NCBI GenBank assembly: GCA_028564675.1
Contig: JAOVVO010000272.1
Span: 1-64,000, forward strand
Origin: Onchocerca lupi
Taxonomy: Eukaryota > Nematoda > Chromadorea > Rhabditida > Onchocercidae
DNA: 64,000 nt
Direction: 5' to 3'
Part shown: piece after piece, positions 1 through 13,629 of the stretch
Numbering within the stretch: the first letter of the stretch is position 1
Layout of the letters: each line of letters opens with the position of its first letter
Notes under the pieces: generated by a model
Told to the model about the DNA's origin: nothing
The model's input: only the letters and a program-made list of their open reading frames with translations
The model's database searches: none
Made by a program: the position numbers and the translations under genes

Positions 1-462
1 GAAAGAATGGAAATAAAATGCATTGTTGTGGAATGCGACTAAATATAACTGGAATGATAGCATTCAAATAAGTGAAGTGATAACAAAATAAAGACAATCA
101 TTGTATTAATTGAAGTGATTCAAGTTATTCTACGCCTTTTCGTTTTTATTTAACTTATTAAGTACTGCATTAGAAATTTTTTATATTAATTATACTAATG
201 CTGATACTTGTACTAATATTTCTTATTGATAAGAATCAAACATATCTAAATAAAAGTTAAGCAATTATAATCAGCATAATAAATATTAAACAATAAAGAG
301 ATATTATCAGAAATTCAATCCCAATAAATAAATTTACGAACAAATAAGGGACCAAAAATAGGATGCAGACATCATAAATCTAAAAACTTGATATGATCGG
401 CTGAATTAAAATTCAGAAACAAGTGAAATGGAAAAATCGAAAGATGTCTTTGAAAATGATAA
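1..462. other. Intergenic, downstream of GCP3 gene
   Basis: AT-rich sequence beyond the stop codon of the minus-strand gamma-tubulin complex gene. No open frame with recognisable coding character was seen. It probably includes the 3' UTR of that gene; a reverse-complement AATAAA (TTTATT) lies near 145-150, but I cannot show that it is the poly(A) signal in use. Confidence 0.5.
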
Positions 463-3400
463 CTAAATATCACATAGCCGATAAAAGCTAGTTAAATCTA
501 GTTGCAACGCAAGTTCAACATAATGCATTTTGCGCGGTGGTGCCATCAAAATGTTGAGTATATCCCGTATAAGAAGCTGAAAAGCGTAATAATTATATAT
601 AAATATTCCAATAATTAATAATGAAAACACGTGTTTTGATTTTGCCAAATGATAACACAGTTAATAAAATTATATTTAGTCTTATTATATAACATAAATT
701 CATTGAAATAAAATCCTTTCTATTATTTCTTCTAAAAAAACGAAAGTTCACATTTAAAACAGTTAGAAATTCTACCGATTTTTTTTTTTTTTTTAGGAAC
801 TATCTCGTCTAAGTGATTGAATCTTCAGAAATTCAAGACTATTATTTTAAGTATCCAAAATACTTTAATTACAACTCAGTAAACCAACCACAAATTTCGA
901 ATTCAGAGTTTTCACTTTTGGCTGATAATATTCCTCCAAATGTTGTTGCAATTCTTCTAAACGAATTCGTTCTTCTTCTTGCTCGAAAAATTTAGTATCG
1001 TGAAAATTTTTGCCAGTTAAATCTTTCTGCTGTTTACTGAAGCGTTTACGGGCTTCAATTGTATCAATCATCTAGAATTAAATTGAAGCATTCAGACATG
1101 AATCAACGATACTGTTGAATTTATTGTAATTCTATCATATACAAAAAAAAAAAAGAAAAATTAATCTTAGAGAGATGTAAATATGACATACCTCTGATCG
1201 AAAAGCGGTATAATGTTTAAGAAGATTTGTTATTAATGAAAAGACCACACAAAATAAATTACGTAGTGTCTGAAAAAAATTATTTTTCTTTAGACCTATA
1301 CTAAATAATGAAAGATATATATGAAAAATAGGAAATAATATCAAACAAAGATCGAATGCAATGAATAAAATCAATATATTCAAAAACAAAAGCATTTTTA
1401 CCGTGCTTTCTTCATTCAAGAAAAGGCCTTCTTCGAGTTGTCTAAGATATCGATTGTGTGCTTCTATGATAGCATCTAGATCACCGCAGATATTGTCTAT
1501 TTCCAGGAAAAAGGCTGCTCGAAGATTTAACACAATCTAAAAAAACTACGAAAATATTAAACTTTTTTTCACGCTGACGCTGTCTTTGAAAATGCGGTAA
1601 AATAAGATGAAGTCATGGTAAAAAATATATGTCTCATGAGAATAAACTATAGTTTTTGATAAAAAATATGTGAAACAAAAATAGTTTAAAATGCAAATAA
1701 TTGTTAAATATAATTTGCAAATTGTTTATCGAACTTGCTTTGAACTGAATAATTTCTGATTTAAGAAAACTTTATAAGTACAATGGAAGGAACAAAAAAT
1801 TACATTATGCGAGACGTAGGAACGAATAATGCTCAGAATTTGAGACATTCGAGCAAAGGAAACTGTGAATATATTCACTATCAGTGTTGCATCTAAAATA
1901 ATTAATTGAGTACATCCAACGATTATTCAACAACGAATAAAGCAGAGAATGAATAGTAAAGCTAAGCGTTAAAAGGCAAAATCCAACTCACAATAAAGTT
2001 TACTGACAAAAAACTCTTATTTCTTACTATCTTTACAAACCACAAATCTAAATTACAAATTCAACGAAAATAAATAATTCTCTATAGTATCAAAAGCTCT
2101 AGTAATTGATTATAACAAAAAAATTAAACATTGATTTTTAAAGAAGCCACAACAATTAAAACAAACCAGATAATGGTTCACTCTTCATAAAGCAGTGATG
2201 ATCTTGCAAAGTGGCAGTGAGTTGAAAATCAGTTGAAATTAGAAGCCATATAAATTCAAATGCTTTCTCGTAACGTTCCATGGCACTAAAAAAAGTTGTC
2301 AATTTCATCAGAATAATTTTTTGAATGCATCTGAAAACAAGAAATTGCATGGATCTGCAAACATTTAAAAACAAATCGAATTATAGAAAATGAAAACTCC
2401 TGGCATTCGATTTTGAATTATGGGCAGAAATTAAAAGTCAGTTTTTATAAACTTATCTCTATCCATTTACCAAGTCTAAGAGAAAGGATAAATTCTGCAT
2501 GCTCCAGGAATAGTTTTTTTTTTCTTGCAATCAAACAAACAGAAAGTATAAATGGCTTAATCCTAATCTTGTTGCTTGCGTTGCAGATCTGCATATTCAA
2601 AATTCTCAATTTCATTTCTCAAGAAAATTATGAATAGGATCACGAGGATTTTTTGGTTACTCTTGTCAATTGTAATTAAAGTTTTTATTATGAAGCCTAC
2701 TTAGCATACAATGAAACACATGTACGCATAATACTACATATATCAGTTCAAATTCATAATGCATACATATAAATGTAAAAAAAAAATATATCTGGCCAAA
2801 ATGCAGTAACAAACAGCTACAATCAAACAGAAACTTCTAATAATTAAAAATAGAAAAAACCTTTCGTTTAGAACAATTGAGATGGGGATTTTGGACTCAT
2901 AGTTCAAACGGATGGTTGCACAACCACATTGGTCCCGAGGGCTTGCGACAAGATAAGAGGAGTCGCCTGCTTCGTTAAATTCTTCCATTAAACCACAAGT
3001 TGCTTCGATATTTGCATGTTTTAAAATGTCTTTTGGCCAACTCTTGCACTGCTGGATAGTTGCACTAAATGCTTGAGAAACTTGTTGTGAATTCAATTTG
3101 AACATATCACAGTTATCACTTGTTTCTTTCCTGCAACTGATCGAATCAGCTCGAAAGCTAAATTTTTAGAATAATATTCAGTAATTCTTTTCAAAAGTCT
3201 GATATTAGCCAAATTTATTAGCATTATGAACCATTGTTTCATTTACATGATCTTAGAAGGAAGTAAACTGAAAAAATCAATTTCAGTTCAATTCCTTCCA
3301 TTTTACAATTTTTTAAATGATCACTCCGCTAATTATCAAATTCGCTGGCATACTTGAGAAAGAATTTTCCAGTGTCTACGAATCACAGAACAATGTGTTA

Positions 3401-6400
3401 TTACAGATAGTAAATTCTATTAGCTATTCAATCACTAAACCACAGCACTGAAAAAATGATCGAAGAATGAAGAATTTTCACTGACTTCAACATTTCGTAA
3501 AAAGTTAGCGCGAAATATTCATCGTTCAACAAATAGTGTTGTTCAATTGCCAATATATGAGCATGAAAATTATACTTTTGAACGATATTCTGCGAAACTT
3601 TGCCACTCATTCGACGAGACAGTCTAAAATTTGAAAACTACAGTCAAGAATTACAACAAAATAAGTTGACAGATACGGTTGGATAAAGAACGATATATAT
3701 TTCATGGAATGTGTCAAATTACTTCAGAACTACTAACGATAACTGCAAAGGAAATTCGCCGAATATAAGCAGAAGTTCAAGAGTAATGTTGACATATCAC
3801 ATTCGGCAGAGTCTTCGAAAGAGTTTAAAGACTTGCTAAATTTTTTCATAAAAGAAAAAGTAATGACTGAAACTGCCAAAAAACATACTTAGTAACAGCA
3901 TGCCAAAGGCGATGACCAGCTGAGACATATAAATAGCATTTCAGTGGATCAACTGAAGAGAGTATGCGCTGTCTCTCATGTAAATCGTCATCTTCCATGC
4001 CCATTAATTCTAACAGAGCAACAGTCTTGCCAACAACAAAAATCTAAATGGAAATCCAAAAATTTTCGCTATTGGTAAAATAGATAAAAACCAATTAATT
4101 TGATCAGAATGTGAAAACTTCTAACATCAAAAAAAAAAAAAAAAAAAAAAAGATGAAAAAATTGGCATAACAGAATATTCTTCCAATCGATATAAAATTA
4201 TTTTATTCAAGCCACAAAATTTATGACTGATAATAAATGTTTCAAGAAATAGCTCTTTTTGACATACTTTTTCTTTAAGGCCTTCGAATTGCTGGAAGAT
4301 TATTGGTACTGCATTATCAATTATACTATATTCTTTCGACCAATTTTTTTCCATCGCCCACTTGTTTCGCAATTCGATCATCCACTGTAAATGCTTCCGT
4401 CAAATTTCATACAAAATTGTTTATTTCAAATCAAGAAATTGACTGAAATTTTTGAGATGGAGTAACTACTGAGTTATAATTTCAAGTCAGTTTTGTCTAT
4501 TAGATACATTAATTGCTGTTATTTCCGAATTTATCAATAACCTATATAATAAGAAATGAAACTAATCGTCTCAAATTACAACATTTTTAATCAAATGAAT
4601 GAAAATAAAACTAATTAGTTTAATTCATGGCACGAATTCAAAGTCAACGAGATTTACAACAATAAAAATCATAAAAAACACAAAAGCAAAATTTACTTGG
4701 AAACCAGGATCCATCAATCGACCATAAACAAGCCAGTTATGAAGGCATTCATGAAAAATGTATAACATAGGACGCAGCAATGCATACAGAAATTGTTGTA
4801 CAAATTGATTAGCAGTGCTCCTAAAGCCAAAAAGTTTGAGATCATGAAAATATATTTATTTGCAGTAAATCCTCAGCTAGCGGCTGAATTGGTAAAGAAT
4901 GTTTTAGTTTTGTCTTTTTAATTTTCGTAATCTTACAAAAATAGCGCAGACATGTTTCATTGTCATAATGAAAATTAATCAATTTTCGAATTACCAATAA
5001 ACTGAGCAAAGCATGTTGAAAATTTGCATTCCTTTGAGTCGTTCAAAAACGCAAACAAGTTTTAAAAAAAGCGGCAATAACATTTCCCAGTTGGACAATG
5101 CAACCAAAATATCCAAACAAGTGAACAATCTTGGATTGGACATATACTGAAACAACTTCACAAATTATTTTTAATATAGATGAGAGCAAGAAAACATTCT
5201 AGATTTTAGAAATATTTCGATTTATAATGAAAAATATGTAGCAAAAAAAGACTTGGCATATTATTAACAAAATCAGTCCATATTTCCCAAATGAGAATAA
5301 TTATATACCTTCGTATATAACATAGAGATAAGGCCCATGTAGCTGGCTAATACTTCGGACAAACCTGTGGAAAAAGCCTGAAATAGTGAATCAAAAAATG
5401 CGGCAGTTACGTGAATTTGAATTTTCATTTACATTCATTTATTTCAGTTCTGTTTTTTTCGCTTCAATCATGCGAAGACAATATTTGGAATATCTTATAA
5501 TCGAAATAATATCTAGTAAGATATTAAAACTAAAACTAGTAATGAACCTCAAATTTGACCTGGCAAAATGCAGTCTACAACAAATCCAAAACCGAATGAC
5601 TTTGAAAGGTGACAAAAAAACCATTGCAAAGCAAAGTAAAAATGTGATGCGCATCCAATAATGCATATTGTGATGCACGATGTATATGTTAAAATGTCTT
5701 TCATCCTAACTTACCAAGCAGAAATAAATGAAACAAACCCGAGCAAGGCGATCCGAGGTCGGCTTTTGCGATTCATGTCGTAACTGCAAATAAGCATTTG
5801 CAATAGGCAATAATCTCAAAAGCTGGACGCGTACAGTGTCGTCAACTGCAAGCATATTGCTTAACTGTAATTCAGAATGTTTGTCACCGCGACATAAGAT
5901 GTAAGTACCTTCAATGCCTTGCAAAGCCATCAGTATATGTCTTGTCAGCTCCTCTTCGCAAACAACTGTAAATTTCTCAAATTAAACTTTTATTTGTGCA
6001 TTTCATGCTGAAAAAAGATTGAAAATGCTTTTTGTACTGTTTATTTTTCAGATATAAACTTAGATACAAATAGAAATTGTATTTGGCATAAATTCAAAGC
6101 GTAAATTTTTGTACCTTCTGTTTCACTACACGCTAAAAATAAAAGTTTGGATTTCTTGCGAACGCAACAAGAATTAGAGATCGAAACAAAATGCATAAAA
6201 AACATCATGATTGCAAAATTTTTGAAAAGGAATTCTGCCTCTTGAAAATGATGTTTTACATAACTTATATTACCCAATTTATTTGATACGAAATTTATTG
6301 TCCCTTACCAGTTTACCAAAAGCTAATCAACACTGATAGAATACAGATATACAATACATTTTAAAATAATAATGAATGTTATCAAGACTAACCAGAGAGC

Positions 6401-8676
6401 TGTGCTGCTCGTCCGGTGAGTGCAAAAGGCTGTGGAGTTAAAAGCCGAACATGTTTCGACCTGCAAAAAACTTCTCAGAAAAAACCAACAAATGTAATTT
6501 CTAGTCAAAAATTGATCTAAAAAGATGATCAGTTTTTTCCGTAATTGATTCTGATTGAGATAAACTATCAAAGATACTCTCCTATAAATATCATAACAAA
6601 GAAAAATCTGAGCTGCAGCTTAATTTTAATTACTTCTGTCATACGGGTCACCGAAATTAAGCTGTTGCAAACAAATTATAATTTAAGGTTCAGGATTTCA
6701 ATGTTTCAAACTCTTCAAGATTAAAAACATACGAAAAAAGGCTTTGTCTACTACTCGAGGAACTTGGTGTCGTTGAATGACTTAAAGCAAATTTGGCGAT
6801 ATGCCGTCGGGATATCGGTGTTATTGAAGCACTACTAGTATTCGCATTTGCTGTTGCTAGTTTTGCATCTCGCTCAATCCTCCTAGCGTACTGAAAAAAA
6901 AGATGGGTAATCGCAAAGGAAAGTTATTCTTAATCAATTTTTCTTCATTTTTTCAGCTTTGAGACTTGCTTTTCAAAAATTCCAGCAAAACTCATTGAGG
7001 CGAAAAAAATCATGGGACAACAAGAAATTGATTTTCAGATCTCTAAAATTATGATCATAACAATTTCAATCCTCGATTAATCATTTAAGCATGAATGTGA
7101 TCATATCAACATTGATTTTGAAAGTATAAAAGGTATTACTACTGATGTCTTCAGCTTTCCAACATGACGAAAGTATTTATTCAGAAGAAGCTGAATTAAT
7201 CGGAAAAAAATCAAGATATTTGGGGAATAATCAAGAAATATTGAACTGGGAAATACTGTACAAGAATTAAGCTAAAAATAATTGACTAAATAAAAATCGT
7301 CCCATATACGAGCAGCTTAGGCATAAGACGAGATCATCCAGTCCTTTGATATTAACTTTTAACTAAATAACTTTGCATAGAAAAAAACTTCGCACAGAAA
7401 AAAAATATCTAGATAAAAACTGAAGAGATAATGATTTGCATAAATCTCCGGAAGCAAATAAAAAAAAAATAACGCTACTAAAGATGCAAAAAATTACACA
7501 ACTTCAAAAAATCAGAAATCATGTACAAGCATATTCGATAATTATCTAGGCTGTTCATGTATGATTCCTGATATTTGGAAGCTGTATAATTTTCAGGTTT
7601 TGACAGTGAGAGTATTCAAAGACCATGGAAGATTGTTAGTAGACTAGAAAAGAATCTGTGAAAGAATTATATGCTTAAAATTGGAATTATCTACTTAATA
7701 TCAGAAGACTTTCTCGACTGACAAAACTACTAACTGAAAAGCCAAACCATTAAAAACAATAAAAAAGTAAAGTAATTTGGAGAAATAAGATTTATAGAAA
7801 GACTGATCAAAAAATTTACTGGTAGATATGTATATTTTGCGATTAACATACTTGACGTTCCGAAGCATACGCTATGAGAAATAGAATTAGTTCATCTGAA
7901 TCTATCAAATCTGGTCGTTTTTGTAATCTACGTACAATTTCCGCAAACTGAGCAGCTCTTTTTTCACTTCGTTTGACATCTGTAAAATATTAAATAATAA
8001 GAACAACATTAAAAAATTAATAAATGTATATCCAAAGATTTTTTAAATGAATCACAATTGAAATTGAAGTGATTGTCGAAAAAAAAATACTAAAAAAAGA
8101 CTGAAATCAAATATTTTAATAATTGAATAGTCTAATGTACAATTGAAAAGATCATACATTTTCTACGAATTCGTTCGATTTCGTTCCTTGCATCAACTTT
8201 AAAAGCTGTGCAATCTCCCAGAAAGAACCAAGATAGATCTTCACGATCAGAAGCTAAAATCAAGTAAATTAAAATAAATTTAAAAAATACTGAAACAGTT
8301 CTATATTATTTTGTTTGTGGGACTTAAATTTGGTGATTTACGCCATAATCAATTTTGTGTAGAGAACATAAAAATTCTTCTTTTATATTGTTTGGCGAAA
8401 AAATGTCAACTCATCACTGCAGTTAGAACAAAAGAAAATCAAAAATAACAAAACACATAGAAATATAAAATGAACAGCTGATTTGATATATAAGACTACA
8501 TTATTCATTCCTAAATGTCAGTATGACTCGACAGAGGTTCTAAAATAAAAAACGATTGCAGAAAAGTTCAAAATCATTTTTTTTTTCTTAGAAAAGAATG
8601 AAAACATACGATTGCAGTTGAATTCTTGTATGAAATCATCCAAAAGTGGACTAAAATCCGGTCTACTGGATCCCAT
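463..8676 (-). CDS. gip-1: Gamma-tubulin complex component 3 (GCP3/Spc98 family)
   Basis: Component of the gamma-tubulin ring complex that nucleates microtubules at centrosomes. Nineteen exons on the minus strand join with consistent phases: 8676-8610, 8253-8158, 7979-7852, 6890-6733, 6460-6393, 5965-5715, 5377-5309, 5146-4995, 4820-4697, 4384-4268, 4043-3889, 3623-3486, 3130-2861, 2285-2167, 1892-1804, 1536-1402, 1269-1192, 1071-889, 576-463. They give about 836 residues (human GCP3 is 907). Recognisable blocks: the start of the GRIP1 region (LMALQGIEGTYIL), the W-VYGRL-DP block, FVVGKTVALLEL, a segment aligning to the GCP3 'EILRRLDV' stretch (DILKHANIE), DLDAIIEAHNRYL in GRIP2, a charged helix, and a terminal exon matching the GCP C-terminus. 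The N-terminal helix resembles GCP3 more than GCP2. The start at 8676 is the first in-frame Met after a TTTGCAG acceptor (8700-8696); an extra 5' exon cannot be excluded. The 889 boundary could shift by one codon. Confidence 0.88.
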
Positions 8677-9754
8677 CAAGCATTTGATATTCGATGCTGC
8701 AAATTATATGTTTTTAAACAACATATTTCTCAGCTTGACGCGATAATAAAAAGACATGTGTACTTATGATGAAATATTTCAACGATTTAAAAATGAGAAA
8801 AAAAGGAAAAAAGGTTGTTAAGCAAAAAAAAAAAAAGCACGAAGAATTCAGTTGTAATTAAACTGATAAGCTAAGATAGTTGTTAAGCAAGCATCTGCTC
8901 GATTAGTGTGAAATTTAGAATCATTAAAAAACTAGATGGGATAAATTCACCACTCTTTCCACAACCTAGCCAAAACTTTTTTTTCGTATTTTCTAATTTA
9001 TTTCATGACATGAAAATTGTGCAATAGCGCAATAATAAGCTAGTATTACAAGATTTTATTAGAGAAAAATTTGCAAGAAGTAATAACTTACTACTATAGC
9101 GAAAGTAATATGACCTCTATCTTCTTGCAGTTGATCGGTAATTCTGAAAGATTATTTTATGCATATGGCAGATCCCATGGAATTTGACTACAGGAATCAA
9201 TAGAAGCAAATAACACAATGGATACCAGATTATGAAGCATAGTGATCAAAATACATCAAGGAAGCAAGCATGAAAATCGAGTTTTATTCTTAGATTGAAA
9301 ATATTTTTAAATAATAATCAATGCTATGATACAAAAAAATCAAGAAAATGCTTAAATATCTGGAAGGATTTCACTGAATTCTTCCATTTAATATTTAATA
9401 TTTAAAAATCGTAACTATAAGTTGAAAAAACCTTCCCATTTAACAAATGATGCTCGAATTAATGTTCATCAATAATAAAGTGATGTGAATACGTTTGTTA
9501 TAAAGAAACTTATAAGAATGCATCAAGAACCTTTGCGTATAACGCAACTAACAAAATCGAAGAATCTGATACGACCGGAAATATTAGATTAATGTAAAAA
9601 TAAGATGATCTACTTCAATATATTCAAAATGAATATGTTGAAATAAACAATTTTAAAAAACGCATCATACAATTAATTAAAATCGGAAAAATAATAAACA
9701 CATAAACGTTGTGTATGAAAATCGTCATGCAAATAAGATCATAATAAGCAGATG
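8677..9754. other. Intergenic between PHF5A and GCP3
   Basis: About 1.1 kb between two minus-strand genes. A TTTGCAG acceptor lies about 20 nt upstream of the likely GCP3 start, so the GCP3 mRNA could receive a spliced leader here. A possible short exon on the minus strand near 9145-9090 has acceptor and donor-like edges, but I cannot join it convincingly. No other coding sequence was recognised. Confidence 0.4.
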
Positions 9755-10856
9755 TCATCCGTTTTTTTTAAAACCATATTTTTTCCTTTCATAGAAAAGA
9801 TCCGTTTTGGCACTTCCTAAGTTGACGATTTTTGGACAACCATCTCGATCTTTTTCCATAATCGTACATTCCTTGCAGTAATAAGCATCACTTACTCCCG
9901 AACCTCCACAAATAACGCAGCGTCCCTAAACTTATGCAACTAATTAGACTAGTCAAAGTTAAATAATTTTAAATTTCTAGAGAATATCATTGCAAAGGAC
10001 AGCAATTTTCAAAAAACAACATTTTAAATTCAAAATATTTTAGAAATTCCAAAATCAAATGAAAATTGTTGGAGAAATTTTTGTTATTAAAATAACGAAA
10101 GATTGTTCATTACTATTAAATGTATTATAATGAATTTTACAAAAATCACGAAATATTGAAACATAAAAACAATAATTTCAGACATTTGTTTAAAATTCTT
10201 ACCTGATACGATCCATAATTGCATTCATCGCAAATCCTTACTAGTGTACACGGTCGAACATACGAGTCACATATAACACAGCGGCCATCACCTGCAATAA
10301 GAATGAAATGAATTCTAGCTGTAAGTTGATAAATAAATTTGATGAAATGGTCAGAAACAAACCTGATAATAATAATAATTAAAGTGCCCAAATAATTATT
10401 TATCACGTCGATTAATGCTTAAATAAATGCTAAATATGCAAGATTGATCAATGCTTAAGCAACTATTGAGTTTGCCATGTCAATGAATACTTAGGTACTA
10501 CCAGACTTATTGAGTCATTCAATGTTCATAATCAATGTCATGGATTTCTATCATTTAGTATTCTCTTTATGATGTGCAAGAAAAGAAGCTATGATATTAG
10601 CCATCAAATCGACTATTTCAGACATATGATGATTACTTTTAGATTCTCAGATTTTATTTATTAATAGTGATGGCGTCACTTGAACTTATTCGAAGTTTCA
10701 CAAAAATGTGCAATGCCAAACTTGAAATTCCGAAGAAAGATTTAAGAAAGAAAAAAAAAATTAAAGAGGAAAAGAAATACATTTTTCGCAAAGTCGACCG
10801 ATGGCAACACCTGGCTGCTTACGACAAAAAATCAAATCTGGATGATGCTTTGCCAT
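9755..10856 (-). CDS. phf-5: PHF5A / SF3b14b, SF3b complex subunit
   Basis: Small zinc-knuckle protein of the SF3b complex in U2 snRNP, needed for branch-point recognition. Three minus-strand exons (10856-10781, 10291-10203, 9925-9755) encode 111 residues, against 110 in human PHF5A. The protein starts MAKHHPDLIFCRKQPGVAIG and carries the family's CxxC pairs in order (LCEKC, RCVICDS, RICDEC, RCVICGG, YYCKEC, DGCP), followed by KIVNLGSAKTDLFYERKKYG and a short basic tail ending KKNG. Exon phases are 1, 0 and end, all with GT-AG borders. Conservation is near-identical to vertebrates, so assignment and start are secure. It lies upstream of GCP3 on the same strand and diverges from TRAPPC2L. Confidence 0.97.
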
Positions 10857-11657
10857 GCCACACAAGTTTTGCTATCTTTGCAGGAAGTATTTTTCTAAAA
10901 TAAACCGATGAATGATTTTCAGAATATTATGAAAATATAATAACGCTCCCCGAGAATTCGCGCAACTTTAAAACAAAGTTTGAATGAATTAAAAAACATT
11001 TTCTATAAAAATCTAACTAAATTAATTATCATACCTAGTCTTTTCTTCCTAAGTTCCAATTGAATTTAAGATTGAACTTATCCAAGAAGTACTTCAATAT
11101 GCACAGTCCTTATTAATTCATCCAGAATCTCCATAAAGTCTCGTTAAAAAAATAAAATAAACATTGCAAAAATTTCCAACATGACTATGGAGTGGTAATT
11201 CTTTTCAATACAATCTTATCAGTACAATCGTTAACAAAATTATCATAATCCTAATCAATATGTTCGGAAAAACTCCAACCAGTTCTCAACCTCTTCTGTT
11301 TCGACACGATATGAAGCCGTAGTTGTTCACGTTTGCGCCGGACTTTCACGTTCAGGCTGAACCCTTCACGTCTCCCCAATATCCACACGTTGGAATCTGT
11401 AGAAGTCGGAATCAGTTTTGAATTACTGGCAAGTATGCAATGAAATTTTCGTTGCATGCAACAGATGAGTGATTATGATTGGGAGAAGGATTCGGAAGAT
11501 TAGTTCCAGAATTCGGGAAATAGTTCGGGAAGTTATAAATGGGAGTACTCGGAGTTTGTGAATTCACAACAGGTTGTTGAAAATGAGTAAAATTTCTAGA
11601 GTAAGTGACAGGTAACCCAAGTTGAACAAAGGTTATCCACGTAAAGAGCAGATAGCA
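10857..11657. promoter_or_regulatory. Divergent intergenic region, PHF5A / TRAPPC2L
   Basis: About 800 bp lies between the start codons of two divergently read genes, so it should hold promoter elements for both. No TATA box or specific factor site could be assigned. The part from 11251 to 11650 is less AT-rich than its surroundings and carries unexplained minus-strand open frames (see the entry at 11412-11696). Confidence 0.45.
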
Positions 11658-11696
11658 ATGGTTGTCAGTGTTGCCATTATCGCCAAAGATGTTAGT
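11412..11696 (-). other. Unrecognised open frame with secretory-like start, possibly an exon
   Basis: The minus strand is open for 94 codons, from a TAA at 11699-11697 to a TGA at 11414-11412, but has no methionine. It contains a hydrophobic run (CYLLFTWITFVQLGLPV) followed by a Pro/Asn-rich stretch (FPNYFPNSGTNLPNPSPN) unlike random AT-rich sequence. It overlaps TRAPPC2L exon 1 in antisense. A second minus-strand frame at 11457-11251 is rich in Arg/Lys. These could be fragments of a small secreted-protein gene or chance. No family was recognised. Confidence 0.2.
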
Positions 11697-13129
11697 TTAT
11701 ATTGCTTTCATTCTTTATATCTTCTTGTCTTTTCTATTTATTAGCAAATTTCTCAACTTTAGTGGTATCAGTGATGGGTGATTTTGATATTGCCATATAA
11801 TTAAATGATAAGCAATTCATAGATATTAAATAATGTGTAGTATTATAAATAATTAAGTAAAGAATTATTTTAAGTTACTGCACAAAACATTTGCAGCTCA
11901 AAGGTTAAGGTCCTTACTTAAAGTGAATTTCGAATAGAAATGATTCAAGTCAGAATATAAAGGACCAAAAAATTTATCAGTCACACTTAAATTTCCTCTT
12001 CCCTACCTCCTCTTTCATTCCATCACATACATAATAGTTTAGAGTGAAAATCATTTTCATTTCGATAGAGTTCACCTTTATATCTGAATGTAAACGAGAA
12101 AGAATCATCGAGAGAATTTGATATACAAATGTTCATTTATTGTTCATTGGATATTGTTGATGAAAAAGTATTCGGTGCGAATAAAACTCTGGAATTGTAT
12201 TTGGGACCACTCATATCAGATCAAAATTTTAAGGTTTATTTTTTAAATTTAAAGAAGAAAAGTTTCATTTAATGGTTAAATTTCACATATTAGTTAAATT
12301 TTTGTGAAATCAAAAAGATATATTTTTACATTGGTGGTACTTATTTTAGTAACGTTCAATGGCTGTCTTCAATTAGCATGATATTCAGTGATAATTCTGG
12401 CAGTATAATCGGAATCCTAATTATGGATTTGATTATATTACTAATCTTCTTTACTATTTATATCTATACTTTTTTTTAGTCATTTGGTTATGTAACAAGC
12501 ACTAATGTAAAAATGATTATTGTAACGGAAGTAGGCGACGTTTCATTGAAGGATCAAGATATTCGTTCTGTAAGTTATTTAATTGGATTTTGTGATAAAT
12601 AATTGGATTGAATGTGAGAGAAATTTTAGGTTTCAGTTCTGAAAATTGCGCGGAAAGAGTGCTTGAGATTGGTATGCTAATTTCTGGAGTTAAGATCAAG
12701 TTTCTTTTCGTACTAGAAATTTACGATCAAGTTGCTTTGATTTGATATATTCCAGAACAACTTATCAAATCAAACTAAGCTTTTATCTATTGAAATCTTT
12801 AAACTCTACCACTATTTACAAACGGCTGTTAAAATCATGTAGTGCAATTATTGTTATTGATAGAAGTTATCAGTATTGTTATTTAGAATTATACTTTCAG
12901 ATGTTCAAAAGGCTACACAACGCTTATTGCAATTCACTCTCAAATCCTTTTTATGTTCCAGGACAACCTATTAAATCAAAGTAAGTTTTAAGTGTGAGCC
13001 AGAGAACACTTCTTTTTGCTAAATTTCACGGATAATTAAGTTTTCATAGACATATTATGGATTCTATATCTTACAGATTTCTTTTTCAGAGTGTTAGACG
13101 AAACAGCAAAAGAAATATTCGCAACGTAA
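11658..13129 (+). CDS. TRAPPC2L: TRAPPC2L, TRAPP complex subunit 2-like
   Basis: Sedlin-family subunit of the TRAPP tethering complexes, which act in ER-Golgi and Golgi trafficking. Five exons (11658-11690, 12069-12233, 12480-12569, 12901-12980, 13090-13129) give 135 residues, against 140 in human. The chain starts MVVSVAIIAKD, continues with SSPLYLNVNEK and FIYCSLDIVDEKVFG, then FGYVTSTNVKMIIVTE, DQDIRSMFKRLHNAY, NPFYVPGQPIKSK and a short tail KEIFAT. All are in the order and spacing of vertebrate TRAPPC2L. Exon 1 is only 33 bp and has a GTTAGT donor; it was placed by homology of the N-terminus. CIAO3 follows 500 bp downstream on the same strand. Confidence 0.93.
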
Positions 13130-13629
13130 TGGGATTTGTTTGCATAAAATGAATTTGTCATAATATATTATTTATGTGATATGTATAACAATTTCTAATC
13201 ATGGAAATGTTTGTAATTTTTCGGTCAATAAGTCATTACTTTTTCAAAATGTAAAGTGATAATCTGATAAATTTTTAAAATAACACATCTCTTGTGACAA
13301 TTAGTTTAGTTTGCATTGATAATTTGAAACTACTTGCTTTTTCTGCACTTTTTCTCTATTAGTAATATTGTGCAAAATTTCACATTTTGATAAATTGTGG
13401 CTTACATACTTTTCTATTACAACTGCAGGTAAGATACGTGGTTGCGAAATTAAAAAAATGGAACTATTAATTATCATATTTTTATAATGCAGTTATTTAT
13501 GGAGCTTTGAATTTTTCTCGTAGAATTAAGACTTTGTTAATTATCCCATATTTAACTGTTCTAATATGAAGTGCTTCTGCTGAATAGAACTATTTAAAGA
13601 ATATTGTCTAATTTTGCTATTTTTCAGGA
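13130..13629 (+). other. Intercistronic region, TRAPPC2L to CIAO3
   Basis: 500 bp between the TRAPPC2L stop and the CIAO3 start. It should contain the TRAPPC2L 3' UTR. It ends in a pyrimidine-rich acceptor abutting the CIAO3 ATG. No coding sequence was recognised. Confidence 0.5.
13616..13629 (+). promoter_or_regulatory. Probable trans-splice acceptor for CIAO3
   Basis: The sequence CTATTTTTCAG ends at 13627, two bases before the CIAO3 ATG at 13630. No coding exon precedes it in frame. In nematodes such a site normally receives a spliced leader, SL1, or an operon-type leader if TRAPPC2L and CIAO3 are co-transcribed. A conventional 5'-UTR intron is the alternative. Confidence 0.55.

Noticed and set aside
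10667..10903. 78-codon plus-strand frame
   Set aside because: Antisense of PHF5A exon 1, whose protein is near-identical to vertebrate PHF5A.
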